The notes under the pieces were generated by a model. It saw only the letters and a program-made list of their open reading frames with translations. It was not told the origin of the DNA and made no database searches. Shown one piece after another: positions 9,406-20,676 of a stretch of 64,000 nucleotides of DNA. A program made the translations under genes and the position numbers. Source of the DNA: Crotalaria pallida (lineage: Eukaryota; Streptophyta; Magnoliopsida; Fabales; Fabaceae); the NCBI GenBank assembly GCA_037953625.1, contig CM075649.1, forward strand, positions 94,927,290 to 94,991,289. Reading direction: 5' to 3'. The number at the start of each line of letters is the position of its first letter. Within the stretch, counting starts at the first letter, position 1.

Positions 9406-12340
9406 AATATAAAACCAATAAATAATTTTACAAATATGCAATTAATATTAGTTTTGATTTATTCATGAATAGCCATGAGGAATTTTAATAGGAATATTGT
9501 CTTTACACTCTGTTTGGTTCCAGGAAAGAAAATGGGAAGGGGGAAATAGGGAAAAGAGAAATAGGAAAGAAAAATTATTGTGAGAAAATGAGTAAATTTT
9601 ATAGTTGTTTGGTATAAGAGAAAATGTGAAGAGATTGGGAAAAGAGAAAAGTTGTGTTTTCTCTCCTTTTGTTTGGTTGAATAGAAAAGATGAGAGGAAA
9701 AAAAACTCATAAGTTGTTAAAAGACAAATATACCCTTATTTTGTATAGTAAAAATAAGAATATTTTTTCCTTATATTTATTTATTATTTGATTTGTAATT
9801 ATCATTTTTAATGATACACCATTCTCATATTCTCTGTATAGTTGTTGTAAGCATATAGTAGTTCTTATACCTTAGATGCAGTGGTTCTTATACCTGTCTT
9901 TTAACTAAATGGATGTTTCATGGCTCATGATTATTATTACTCCTTATTTTCAATATTATTCAACCATTGTTAGTTAGTTGCTCTTGCAATATCCAGCTTA
10001 AGTAAAGGTTGTAGGTGGAAATGGTGTTAAAGAAAATCTAGTGACATGAGAAATAATTATATTTGAAAGGTGCTCGGGAAGAAGACGAGTGAGATGTGTG
10101 TGTTGACTGGGAAGGGGAAGTGGAGAATGGAGGCCACACAAAAAGCAAGAGGGTAATTTGGTATTTTTCCTAAACTTAACACCAACTAGCAATTTTCTCC
10201 CCGGTTCTCTCTCCCAAAGTGGAGAGAAAATATTTTTGAGTGGATAAAAACCTTGTTTTCTTTCCACTCTCCCTCTTCCCAAAATCTTTCTTTTCTAAAT
10301 CTCTCCAATGATAATTAGGAATATGATTTAAATATACTTTACTGTGAAGTATAGAATAATCTAAGTTGAATGAAGTGGAGGGTTAAAATTACGCGACAAA
10401 GAACAATTCATAAATATATTAGAACAATTTGGTAGAAACATCACATCAACATCAATAACAAAATATTTCATAAATATATTAGAACAATAACATATTTCAT
10501 GCGTATAAACAGTGTTCTCCCACTTTTTTTTTAAATAATAAGTGGGAACACTATTTATTGAGAATAACATACTTAAATATATGGATTAAACTTTTAAAAA
10601 CTCATATAAAAGGATGGTATAATATAAAAGCATTAGAAATCAAGTAGTGAATCACAATATATAAAAACATCACAATATATAACCAATATAACCAACATCA
10701 GAAAAACAAATTTAATAGATTTAAATTTTTTGTAATGATAATTTATAATCAATATAACAAAATCAATTTTGTTCATATTTTATAATCAATTGTTTTGATG
10801 ACTAATTTGAATAATATTAAATTTATGCAGTCAAAATTAATATTTGATTGTGATGAAGAATGATTAAATTAGTTTATTATTTTTTTTAAAAGAATAAAGT
10901 ACTTAATCGATTGCAATGTATAGGGTTATACAAAAACCTAATGATAAGTTGATAAAAAGAAAATTAATAAGTTAAAATTTACTCATTGATATTAGATATT
11001 AATTAAATAATAGTAAAAATCGTCTATAGTTATTTGATATTTTCATGAAAAAAGTGATTGATAAACATGATTTGATAAACTTAATCATAACTTACTAAGG
11101 AAATTTAGTTACATGTTATTTGGAAAAAAAAGCAATTAATTGACAAACCCAATTACATCATTGACTTACCTCACCAGTTGCAACTATGATCTCAAAATAC
11201 ATAAAATTAATTGGGTTGGAACTGACACATATGCCGAAAAATGTTGCAAGATTATGCACTATCATTTTCACAGAGCAATTCATAGTCAACATCTTGGTTC
11301 CAACTCCTATCATGTCTGAAATAAAAGTTATGTATTGTCAAACTATGAAAGAAAAACGAATCATTAGATTACCATGAAAGTTCCTTAATTACATGTAGCA
11401 TAGAAGTAGAGATGAATATTAAAGGCATGATACTTTCATGTTTCATTCTTATATCCAAATAGAAATGAAATTTGCTTATCTCCATGTGATAACATCTAAC
11501 CAACAATAGAAAGATAGATTAAGAATAACAAATTTTTCAACAACACATTTACTATTATTAGTTTGTTAACCAAGCAATACTACATTTTCAATATCAGTAT
11601 CCATATCCGTCCCTATCCATATCCCAACATATAGATTTGATAGAATACTAACTACATAAGAATAGATATTGGAATTTAAGAGTACCTTGAGAGTTTAAGA
11701 ATAGATATTGTGTATCAGACCATAACTAAGCTAAAATTTTATATTCCTTATCTAATTCTTCTGTTTAGATTACTCATTTGATGCAACAACAACTACTCTA
11801 ATTCTATTTGCTTTGACTTTCTAGTAAGAGCTCACTCTTTTTAGTATTTGCTTGCTTACTTTTCCCATAAAAATTTTAAACTTATTGCTTTTAAGTTAAC
11901 ATAAAAATCTGGTGCTTTAATCTTTTTTTTTTGGTGTCTGGTCACCCATGAAACCCTATTTTTTTTCGCTTTGTCTCCGGTCAAGGAGAGTCTGTGACCT
12001 GGGATGGTGGCCTGTGTGTCTTGTTTGATACGATAGTACCTAATTAGTGATATGTTTCCAAAGGAACCACATCATGAACATTGAACATAAATTTTTTCTT
12101 ATTGTTATTAATATTATTTTGTTTTCCACTGTTCTGTTTAAGTGGCTAAAACACATCCAGATCTTCTTCCTCCTCTATGAACAGATAGTTGCACAGAGGT
12201 TTACTAATTACCATCTTAATTGCTTTTGTTTGTTTTTCTCTTTTTTGGTTATGGTTTACATGCTGCTTCTTAGCTCTCAAGTTATTAAACTTCTTATAAA
12301 GTGAGAGAAGAAAAGGCTTAGGATTTCATGGGTGAGGACT
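9406..12340. other. AT-rich intergenic sequence, nothing firmly identified
   Basis: At 9510-9680 and 10200-10300 there are GGGAAA/GAGAAA-rich and TTCTCTCC-rich stretches around CTGTTTGGTT words. They look like the two arms of a degenerate inverted-repeat element, but the arms were not aligned. From 10300 to 12340 the sequence is AT-rich with many stops. The open frames at 10361-10570, 11186-11377 and 12047-12304 have no recognisable content. Confidence 0.4.
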
Positions 12341-12357
12341 TCCATAGATGAACTCAC

Positions 12358-12392
12358 CTTCAATAAGTAGTGCATCACAATATATAACGAAT
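12358..12392 (-). pseudogene. Host gene exon f (downstream of the A insertion)
   Basis: A 35-bp minus-strand exon-like island between an AG acceptor and AAG before GTGAGT. It joins in phase to exon e at 12511-12575, giving an open reading DSLYIVMHYLLK. Short, so the call depends on the consistent splice phases. The gene is not recognised. Confidence 0.4.
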
Positions 12393-12510
12393 CTATTAAA
12401 TTTGTCATACAACACTGCATATAACTTATTTAAGAAATTGAAAAGCTAAATTTATATATTGGTTGTTTAAGTAAGAACAAATATGAGCAATGAAAGATAT
12501 TAAAGCTTAC

Positions 12511-12575
12511 CCCCAAAACCAATATGCATGTTGTCAAGCCAACCACTTGTTAGCAAGTTGTTATGAGGAAAGTTA
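12511..12575 (-). pseudogene. Host gene exon e
   Basis: A 65-bp minus-strand exon between GTGTTTCAG and GTAAGC. It is open in one phase with coding-like text NFPHNNLLTSGWLDNMHIGF. The phase links cleanly to exon d (12688-12734) on one side and exon f (12358-12392) on the other. I do not recognise the protein. Confidence 0.5.
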
Positions 12576-12687
12576 CTGAAACACAATAACCCATATTCCA
12601 TTGTTAGCAAGAAAAGTTACATTCCTATCATATACATATAAAACTTCATGACAAAATATCATTGAATAAAAATTATGCTTGGGTTAC

Positions 12688-12734
12688 CTCTGGTGAGAAT
12701 GCTTAACCTTCATAGTTGTTTTAGAGCTCTTCAT
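12688..12734 (-). pseudogene. Host gene exon d, interrupted by Sirevirus A
   Basis: Downstream 47 bp of a 52-bp minus-strand exon that ends CACCAGAG before GTAACC. The first 5 bp of this exon, and its acceptor ATATTCAG, lie at 32704-32710 on the far side of the 20-kb insertion. The 5-bp TSD TTCAT (12730-12734 and 32699-32703) sits inside the exon. The exon is open in the phase required by exon e. The insertion would prevent normal splicing of this copy of the gene. Confidence 0.5.
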
Positions 12735-14306
12735 TGTTGGAAACCAACAAGCGGGCTAAGCAAATACTAGAGGGGGGGTGAATAGTATTTTGAAGCACTA
12801 ATACCAAATATTTCGATTGATAATTGAAGAATGGAGCTAAGAATGAATTTTCTGCAATCAGACACAAAATACTCGAGTCTTTTGTGAAATACTCGAGTTT
12901 TTCAGTGATGAACAACTCGAGTCTTTTCTTAAATACTCGAGTTTTTCCTATCAGATATGGGAAAAACCAGAAACGAAAATTCAGCAATTTAACTCAAATC
13001 AATTCAATAACAAACAGGAACTTATCCAACAGAATAGCAAGCAATCTAAATAACTTTTAAACACAAAGATTCCTTGAACTTGCTACCTAATTGTATAAAT
13101 CCTAATTGATTGAAATGACTTAAGTCTATTGAGCTAGAAAGTAGATTAAAAGCAATAAACCAACACTCAAGCAATTTTATCCTGGTTCACTCCAACAATG
13201 AGCTACATCCAGTCCTCCTAATCACTTAGGAGTTTCTACTAATAATCAAATTGTTAGAAATTACAAAGGATTGCTTGAGAATGGCTTCACTCAACCTAAC
13301 CCTTTCAAGAGTGTACCAAACTCTTGATTTCTACCCCAATTTGATTCCGGTGATTGAAGAACTCTTCACAAAGCTTCCTTGAACTCCCTTCAAGAAACTC
13401 CACCGGGCTAGGAACCTCCTAGTCTTGTGCTTGAGAACCTCTCAAGACTTCCAACTAAGCCACTTAGGGTTTGCTTGGGAACAATCCAAGACTTTGAATA
13501 ATCAAGCTTTTTGTATGTGTATTACTAATCTCACAATGGATTAGCACAAATAAGCACAGCTCAATGTAAGAATTGAGGCCTAAAACTCAACTTGGAATAA
13601 AATGACAATATGAGTGAGAAGTTGAGCTTTTTGGGAATTAACACTTGAGAGGAGGAAATTAAGAAAGCTTGAATCAATATGATCTTGTTGTCTTGTTTGT
13701 TCTTGCACAAATTCAAAGAGAAATTTTACAATCAGGTTCTGAATTGCTCTCTTGGGTTGGATGAGACTCAAATGCCCTCAATTGGGTTTTTGAGTTTCTC
13801 CAACGTTCATTTTTGCTGACTGGACAAAAATACTTGAGTCTTTTGGTAAAAACTCGAGTCTTTTTGGTCGGTCACGAGTGAATTGGTGCACGAACAAGAC
13901 TAACGGTCATAATTGCTGACCTGGCACAAATACTCGAGTTTTTCTACAAATACTCGAGTGTATACTCGAGTCTTTTTCAAAATACTCGAGTATTTTGATC
14001 AGATATGGGAAAAATTATTTTTCAATTTTATTTTTCCTCTCAAGTATTAATTTTTGGTCAATCTCAACTTAATAAACATATAAAAATTTATTCCTAGAAG
14101 AGACTAACTAATTCTACCCACTCTCAACCACTCTCAACATAAATTAGAAATTTACAATTAATATTTGATTGAGAATGATTGGGCACTTGTCTTCTTTTCT
14201 TGACTTCTTGTTGATGTTGATGTTGCAATATCTTCAAGGCATGATTTGTTAATTATTTTGTCATCATCAAAACATAATCCACATAATTAGGAGCATTGAA
14301 TTCACA
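12735..14306 (-). repeat. 3' LTR of Sirevirus A
   Basis: Read on the minus strand it runs from TGTGAATTCAATGC to TTGGTTTCCAACA. ACTCGAGT palindromes lie in two clusters (12871-12942 and 13852-13991, with one decayed copy at 13831). Hairpins CTTGAGAACCTCTCAAG (13430-13446) and CTAGGAACCTCCTAG (13408-13422) match those of LTR G. The TTGGTAC stem-loop is at 13305-13327 (plus-strand loop GTACCAA). Open frames inside it, such as 12721-12987, repeat TRVF/LEYF because of the palindromes and are not coding. Confidence 0.95.
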
Positions 14307-14320
14307 ATCTTCCCCTTTTT
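14307..14320 (-). other. Polypurine tract of Sirevirus A
   Basis: On the minus strand AAAAAGGGGAAGAT lies directly before the 3' LTR, the place for plus-strand priming. Further purine tracts occur upstream, near 14563-14574 and 14691-14699. Confidence 0.8.
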
Positions 14321-15688
14321 GGTGATGACAAAATAATTAACACTTGATCCATTTGTTAAGCTTGATCCACTTGGAGATGCAACTCCCCCTCACTATATGA
14401 TACTTTTCACCTATCTAAAAATTCAGCTTGAGCAAGATGTTATGACAATTTAATTTTAGCACCAAGCCTATGGTATTAGAGAATTTAACAATTATCAGAG
14501 TATATACCATAATTAGAGATTTTAGGTGCAACAATATCAAGACAAGACAAGTGTAATATCTCTCCCCCTTTTTGTCATACGCCAAAAAGATGTAACAATT
14601 TAGAAAAAGATCAAGGGAGGAGAGGTGCATAATCGGAAAACCCCATAACCAACTATGCAAATAAAACGGAGATATAATAACGATAAAGAGCTCCCCCTGA
14701 AGCTTTGCACAAACATCATAATGAAGACCAAATTCATTAACATAAAAACATCATAAATGGTCCAAATCAAAGGTGCAATAAGAAACCCAAAGTCTCAAAA
14801 CACCAAGTTCTCAAAATACAGAAAATGTAACAAAGACCAATATGATAAAAACAGAATGAAAACTAAGATAAAATCCAAAGGTCAACATCATCAAAACATC
14901 GAAGGAGCTGGAGCATCTGGAGGAGGATAAAACCGAGAGAAGAGTTTAGAGGATGAAAAACTAGTAAGATTTGACAAAACTTTGAGGAAAATCTGAGTTT
15001 TGAGGAGAGAGATATGAGAAAACCGAGAGAGAAGAGGGTCGCAAAAAAAACTTGAGTCTGAGAGTATATATAAACAGTTCAAAATACTCGAATATATTCA
15101 TAAATACTAGAGTTGTTCTTTAGGATATACGAGAGTTTTTGAAAATATATTCGAGTCGGTCGTGACTCAGCCCAGATTTCCCCAGAAAAGTCGAGTAAAA
15201 ATTGAAAAACTCGAGTTTGGTCCGAAAGTTCAAATTTCAGGAAAACGCAAAATACTCGAGTTTTTGGAAAATACTCGAGTTTGGTCTGAAAGTTCAAAAA
15301 TTGGGGGTTTCGAAAGACTCGAGTGTTTCGAAAAACACTCGAGTTATTCAATAAAGACTCGAGTTTTTTTAGAAACACTCGAGTATTTTTCTCAGACCCT
15401 GATTAAAAACTTTTTCAATTTAAAACTGATTTAATTTTGAATTAAAATACTCGAGTGTTTTTGGAAAAACTCGAGTATTTTGACAGAACAGAAAGTAAAA
15501 ACTCAGTTTTAAAAGACCAAACACAAATCAAACACAAATGCTTCACTACCAACTTGGAATACAGTACAGAATCACACACAATTAACATATACACTTTCAA
15601 ATATCATCAAGGACAATTTAACTAAGAATCAATAACACATTAGAGTAAGACTAATATGGTGATTTTCCAAAAATGACACACAATGCAA
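14321..15688 (-). other. Sirevirus A region between pol and PPT; ORF3 remnant
   Basis: About 1.37 kb between the pol stop and the PPT. In B the same interval is about 2.5 kb and holds ORF3. Here only a short minus-strand frame at 14891-15082 remains. Its end (PPPDAPAPSMF) recalls the proline-rich end of B ORF3 (FPPPPPDS), suggesting an internal deletion of ORF3. At least nine ACTCGAGT palindromes lie at 15208-15476, with decayed copies at 15085-15195, matching the position of the array between pol and ORF3 in B. Confidence 0.6.
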
Positions 15689-18600
15689 TTAGCCTATATT
15701 AGCTTCATCTAAAATACCAAGTTCTCTCCTAATATGATAAAAGGTATCCCTTGGTAGAGGTTTTGTAAAAATGTCGGCTAATTGATTTGTGGTACTAACA
15801 AATTCAATTGTGCAATCACCCTTTTGTACATGATCTCTTAAAAAGTGATGTCTTATTTCAATGTGTTTAGTTCTTGAGTGATACACCGGATTCTTAGTCA
15901 AATTGATTGCACTCGTGTTATCGCATCTAATCGGAATATTTTCAAGTTTCAAACCAAAATCCGATAATTGTTGTTTCATCCATAACAGTTGAGCACAACA
16001 ACTACCGGCTGCGATATATTCCGCTTCGGCGGTAGAAAGAGCGACACAAGCTTGCTTTTTAGAAAACCATGACACCAATGAACTTCCCAAGAAATGGCAA
16101 GTACCACTGGTGCTTTTGCGATCAAGCTTGCATCCCGCGAAGTCGGAATCCGAGTAACCAACTAAACAAAGATTGGCATCAGCAGGATACCATAAACCAG
16201 TGTTAATTGTTCCTTTTAGATACTTAAATATATGTTTAACTGCGGATAGGTGAGATTCTTTAGGATTAGCTTGAAATCTAGCACACATGCATACACTAAA
16301 CATAATATCCGGTCTAGATGCAGTGAGATATAGGAGACTACCTATCATACCCCTATACTTACTAACATCAACCGGTGTACCTTGTTCATCCTTGTCTAGG
16401 TAGCATGATGTGCTCATTGGAGTGTAGGCTTCCTTGCACTTGTCCAATCCGAATTTCTCAAGGAGCTCTTTGCAATATTTTCCTTGATGCACAAATATCC
16501 CCTCCTTGACTTGCTTTATTTGTAAGCCTAGGAAGAACTTGAGTTCTCCCATCATTAACATTTCAAATTCCTTTTTCATCAAATTTGAAAACTTTCTACA
16601 AAGAGACACGTTAGTAGCACCGAAAATGATATCATCAACATAGATTTGTACTAACAAAATGTCATCCTTGGTTTTATAAATAAATAGTGTATTATCAACC
16701 TTCCCTCTTTGAAACTTGTTTTCTAATAGAAAGGAACTCAATCGATCATACCAAGCTCTAGGAGCTTGTTTCAATCCATAGAGTGCCTTTTTCAATTTAT
16801 AAACATGGTTTGGAAATTCACTATTTTCAAAACCGGGGGGTTGTTTGACATACACTTCTTCATTTATAAACCCATTCAAGAAAGCACTTTTAACATCCAT
16901 TTGATATAAAGTGAATTTCATGATTGAAGCATAAGCAAGTAAAATTCGGATTGCTTCAAGACGTGCAACCGGAGCAAAGGTCTCATCATAATCGATACCT
17001 TCCTCTTGGTTGTACCCTTGAGCTACTAGTCTAGCTTTGTTTCTTATAATCAACCCGGATTCATCAAGTTTGTTTCTATAAATCCATTTAGTACCAATTA
17101 TGGTATGATCATCGGGTTTAGGGACTAGATCCCAAACTTCATTTCTTTCAAATTGGTTTAATTCTTCTTGCATAGCAAGAACCCAATGATCATCCTCAAT
17201 GGCCTTTTTAATTGAATCGGGTTCAATTTGAGAAACAAATGAGACATAGTGGCAAATGTTTTGAATAGACCTACGAGTAAGTACTCCCTTTGACATATCT
17301 CCTATGACTTTGTCTATAGGATGAGCCTTGACCGATTTCCAAGTTGGAGGAAGTTCTTCCCTTACCTCTCCTTCATCAACTTTTGATTTCTCTCTCTCTT
17401 TTTCTTCTTTTGAAAAGTCAATGCCATCTTCACTAGCATCACATAAAACACTATCTTCTTTTGAAGACTCATTAAAAACCACATGAATTGATTCCTCAAT
17501 AGTTAAAGTTCTTTTATTGAAAATTCTATAAGCTTTACTATGAGAAGAATAGCCTAAAAATATGCCTTCATCGGATTTGGAATCAAACTTGCCAAGGTGT
17601 TCCTTTCCATTATTTAAAACAAAAACTTGGCATCCGAAGACATGAAAATGAGATATATTTGGCTTTCTTCCCTTGTAAAGTTCATAGGGGGTTTTATCCA
17701 AAGAGGGCCTTATCAAAATACGATTTAAAACATAACAAGCCGTATTGACGGCATCGGCCCAAAAATATTGAGGTACTTGAGAATCATTTAACATGGTTCT
17801 AGCAAGTTCCTCTAGCACCCTATTTTTCCGCTCTACCACTCCGTTTTGTTCCGGAGTCCTTGGTGCGGAGAATTGATGCTCAATACCATTTTTAGCACAA
17901 AATCTATCAAATTTGTGGTTTTCGAATTCACCACCATGATCGGTACGAATAATAATTACTTTTTGATTCACTTGGTTTTGCAAAAGTTTGACATGATGTT
18001 TAAAAGATTTGTAGGTCTCACTCTTAGTAGTTAAAAATAAAGTCCACGTAAACCTAGAGAAGTCATCAACAATCACCAATGCATAATAGTTGCCACCAAA
18101 GCTTTTTACTTGTGATGGTCCAAACAAGTCCATATGAAGCATTTCTAATGGCCTTGATGTGGACATCACCATTTTTGATCCAAAGGTGTTTTTAGTTTGT
18201 TTACATTTCTTGCAAGGGGAACAAACACCTTCAATAGAAAAATTTAGCTTTGGTAAACCAACTACTAGATCTTTAGATTGAATTTTCTTCAATTGGTTTA
18301 CATTAATATGAGCGGTCCTACGATGCCATAACCAAGTGTCATTTTCTTTGCTCACTAAACAAGTAGAGACCAAAGAAGCGACTTTGTTCAAATCAACTAA
18401 GTAAGTATTATTTGACCTAAACCAACAAATTTGATTGATTCATCTTTGTCACTTTTAATGAGGCAATGGGTAGAGGTAAAAACTACATGATTACCAACAT
18501 CACATAATTGGCTTATGCTCAAGAGATTATGTTCTAATCCTTGAACATAAAGCACATTATCAATAATCAAGTTTGAAGAGTTTCCGATTTTACCAATACC

Positions 18601-18747
18601 AAGGATTTTGCCTTTGTTGTTGTCCCCATAAGTGACATAACCCTTTTCCTTTGGAGTAAGCTCAATGAAGTGCCGCTTATCTCCCGTCATGTGCTTCGAA
18701 CATCCACTATCAAGATACCACAATTGTTTTCCCGTTCGAAGGCACAC
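15689..18747 (-). pseudogene. Sirevirus A pol (AP-IN-RT-RH), frameshifted
   Basis: Polyprotein of a Ty1/copia element. In order: aspartic protease with WYLDSGCSKHMTGDK; integrase with an HHCC finger (LWHRRTAHINVNQ ... CSPCKKCKQ) and catalytic residues in MDLFGP, IRTDHGGEF and VVERKNR; reverse transcriptase with DVKSAFLNG and YVDDIIFG; RNase H with YSDSDFAG, STAEAEYIAAG and KHIEIRHHF. Compared with B, one nucleotide is missing near 18400-18415, after KFVG in the protease/integrase linker. The first 116 codons (18747-18397) and the remaining 900 (18391-15689) are therefore in different frames. The rest is open to the stop. As in B, pol begins just after a stop and TTGTAGGTGTG, with no ATG at that point. 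Confidence 0.95.
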
Positions 18748-18760
18748 CTACAATATGAAA

Positions 18761-19072
18761 TCACTTGTTCACTTTGGGTACCCAAACAATGTTGGGTCCC
18801 TTAGGGTTAGTGTTGGGACTTTCTCCCTTCTTAATCCACATATAAGTGCCCTTTTTCATTTCAAACTTCTTAATGTGGCACTCAATGTTGATATGTCCAA
18901 CTTTTCCACAATAAGTACAAGTTGGTCTCTTTGATGAGTTTTTCTTAGAAAATGTTCCAACCACCTTGTACTTTTTGTCCTTTTTATGAACATATCCTAA
19001 ACCGGTTTTGTTGTTATTATGTCTTTGAGAGTTCAACAACCGGTTGAGGTTTCTATCACTATGTGAGATTGT
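18761..19072 (-). pseudogene. Sirevirus A gag, C-terminal part
   Basis: Open from the B insertion site to a stop at 18761-18763. Contains a CCHC zinc knuckle (CTYCGKVGHINIEC, C-x2-C-x4-H-x4-C) and the terminal WVPKVNK, parallel to WVPKSTK of B gag. The N-terminal part is at 29581-31052. The reading phases on both sides of B agree once one TSD copy is discounted, so gag was open when B inserted. Confidence 0.9.
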
Positions 19073-20601
19073 TGTAGGATTCTCATGTTTTGATGCTAAC
19101 AATCTCTCTCCAAGCAACAACATTGGCAACAAGCAAGCTACACCACATGAAGATTAGAATTAGGATTTTTATTAATTCTATTTCAATGTAATCTTTATTT
19201 TATGCAATGCATCTCATTGGTGTGGGTAGCTTAGGTGATTTTAAGAATATTTAAATAATGTCTGATTAAGAGTGAAGATACTTTAAATCTTGATTAAATA
19301 GCTTGTGAAAATCATTTTAGAAAAACTTTGTTTTTATTCAGATTCTGATCAGTTTACTCGAGTAATGAGTATTGGTTCACTCGAGTAATTTATGTTCTGA
19401 CAGGTTAATCGAGTAATGGTTTACACATCACTCGAGTAACTTAATCTGACATGTTTCACTCGAGTGACGTTGTTTGGTTTACTCGAGTAATTCAATCAGT
19501 GTTGGGAAAATTTAAAAGGACTTAATTTTCTCTTTCAAAAGAAGAGACTTTCATTCTTACAATTTTCTAATACACTTTGAAAAGTAATTCAAGAGCTATT
19601 TTACATCTTTCAAGAGCTCTCAAGATTCAACAAAGAACTTTTCATTCTTCACTCTATTTTCTATCATTGTTCAAATATTCTTGAGATCATATTTTTGTTC
19701 TTAGTGGTTGTTGAAGATTTGCAATTTGTGATTGCATCATTGAAGTTTCAACACAAGTGAAGAATCTCACAAGGAAGACTTTGAGGATCAAATCAAAGCA
19801 AGAAAAGAGGATTGGTTGGAAGCATCTTCAATCAATTAGCAAGGAAATCTAGAATACTCAAAAGGGGTAGATTAGATCAAAGTGTTTGGTACACACTTTG
19901 AGTTGGGTTTTAAGATAGGAGAACTAAGAATCTAGTTGCATCTTAAAACATTGTAAAATCTACATTTGAAGATTTCTAGTGAAGAATCTCTCTTGATTTA
20001 AGAGGGGACTGGAGTAGCTTTCAAGTGGGTGAAAGTGAACCAGGATAAATCCTTGTGTCTCTTTTATTTTCATTCCTTGTATTTCATTAATTCATTAACA
20101 TTTGCATTTTTAGGTTAGAATTGGGGTTTTCTTAATTCTACTCAATTGATCTAAAATTGCATGTTAATATTACTTGAAATTGTTCATATTAATCTTTCAT
20201 AATTTGTTGAATCATCATAGCATTGTTATTCTTGAAGAACTCCATTGAAAACTAAGTTTTAAATTGAATTTTACCCAGTTTACTCGAGTAAAGTTCTTGT
20301 CACTCGAGTAATCTGCTTTCAGTTTATAAACATTACTCGAGTAGGTTTTCTGTTACTCGAGTGATTTAAAATTTGCTTTCGTAATACTCGAGTGATTTGC
20401 TGAATACTCGAGTGAAATTATTTTTGGTTGCGTATTACTCGAGTGAAGGCTTGAGTTACTCGAGTAATCTGAACTGAATTCTTAAGAAAATTTATTTTCA
20501 TAAAACCATTCTCTTAGGCGGACGAAAAATCTGTAATAAGGCTTCAATATTCTATTCACCCCCCCTCTAGACTATATTGAGCCGCTTGTTGGTTTCCAAC
20601 A
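19073..20601 (+). repeat. 5' LTR of Sirevirus B
   Basis: Starts TGTAGGATTCTCATG with GTTTTGATGCTAAC near the 5' end, and ends TTGGTTTCCAACA. Thirteen CTCGAG palindromes lie in two clusters: five at 19355-19490 (plus one decayed GTTAATCGAGT) and eight at 20280-20466. A TTTAAAAGG box follows the first cluster at about 19510. GGGGACTGGAGTAGC and GTGAACCAGGATAAATC lie near 19983-20050. Confidence 0.97.
19877..19901 (+). other. Conserved stem-loop with TTGGTAC loop (LTR B)
   Basis: Nine-base arms TCAAAGTGT and ACACTTTGA around TTGGTAC. A second copy is in the 3' LTR at 28856-28880. The arms differ from those in LTRs G and A at paired positions while pairing is kept. Confidence 0.85.
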
Positions 20602-20603
20602 AG

Positions 20604-20615
20604 TGGTATCAGAGC
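20604..20615 (+). other. Primer binding site of Sirevirus B
   Basis: TGGTATCAGAGC two bases after the 5' LTR, complementary to the 3' end of plant initiator tRNA-Met. Confidence 0.95.
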
Positions 20616-20676
20616 TCGGACGAAAAATCCGAGCCTTAAAAAGCTTTTTCGAAAAGATCCTTTTTACTTGGAAACA

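Noticed and set aside
12721..12987. Small proteins with repeated TRVF/LEYF in LTR A (also 31052-31375 and 15079-15434)
   Set aside because: Produced by reading the palindrome arrays in frame. They lie inside LTRs and are not conserved as proteins.
12871..13991. Regularly spaced ACTCGAGT repeats as a CRISPR-like or satellite array
   Set aside because: Spacing is irregular, the repeat is only 8 bp, and the units are parts of LTRs of a plant retrotransposon. This is a motif array, not a CRISPR or tandem satellite.
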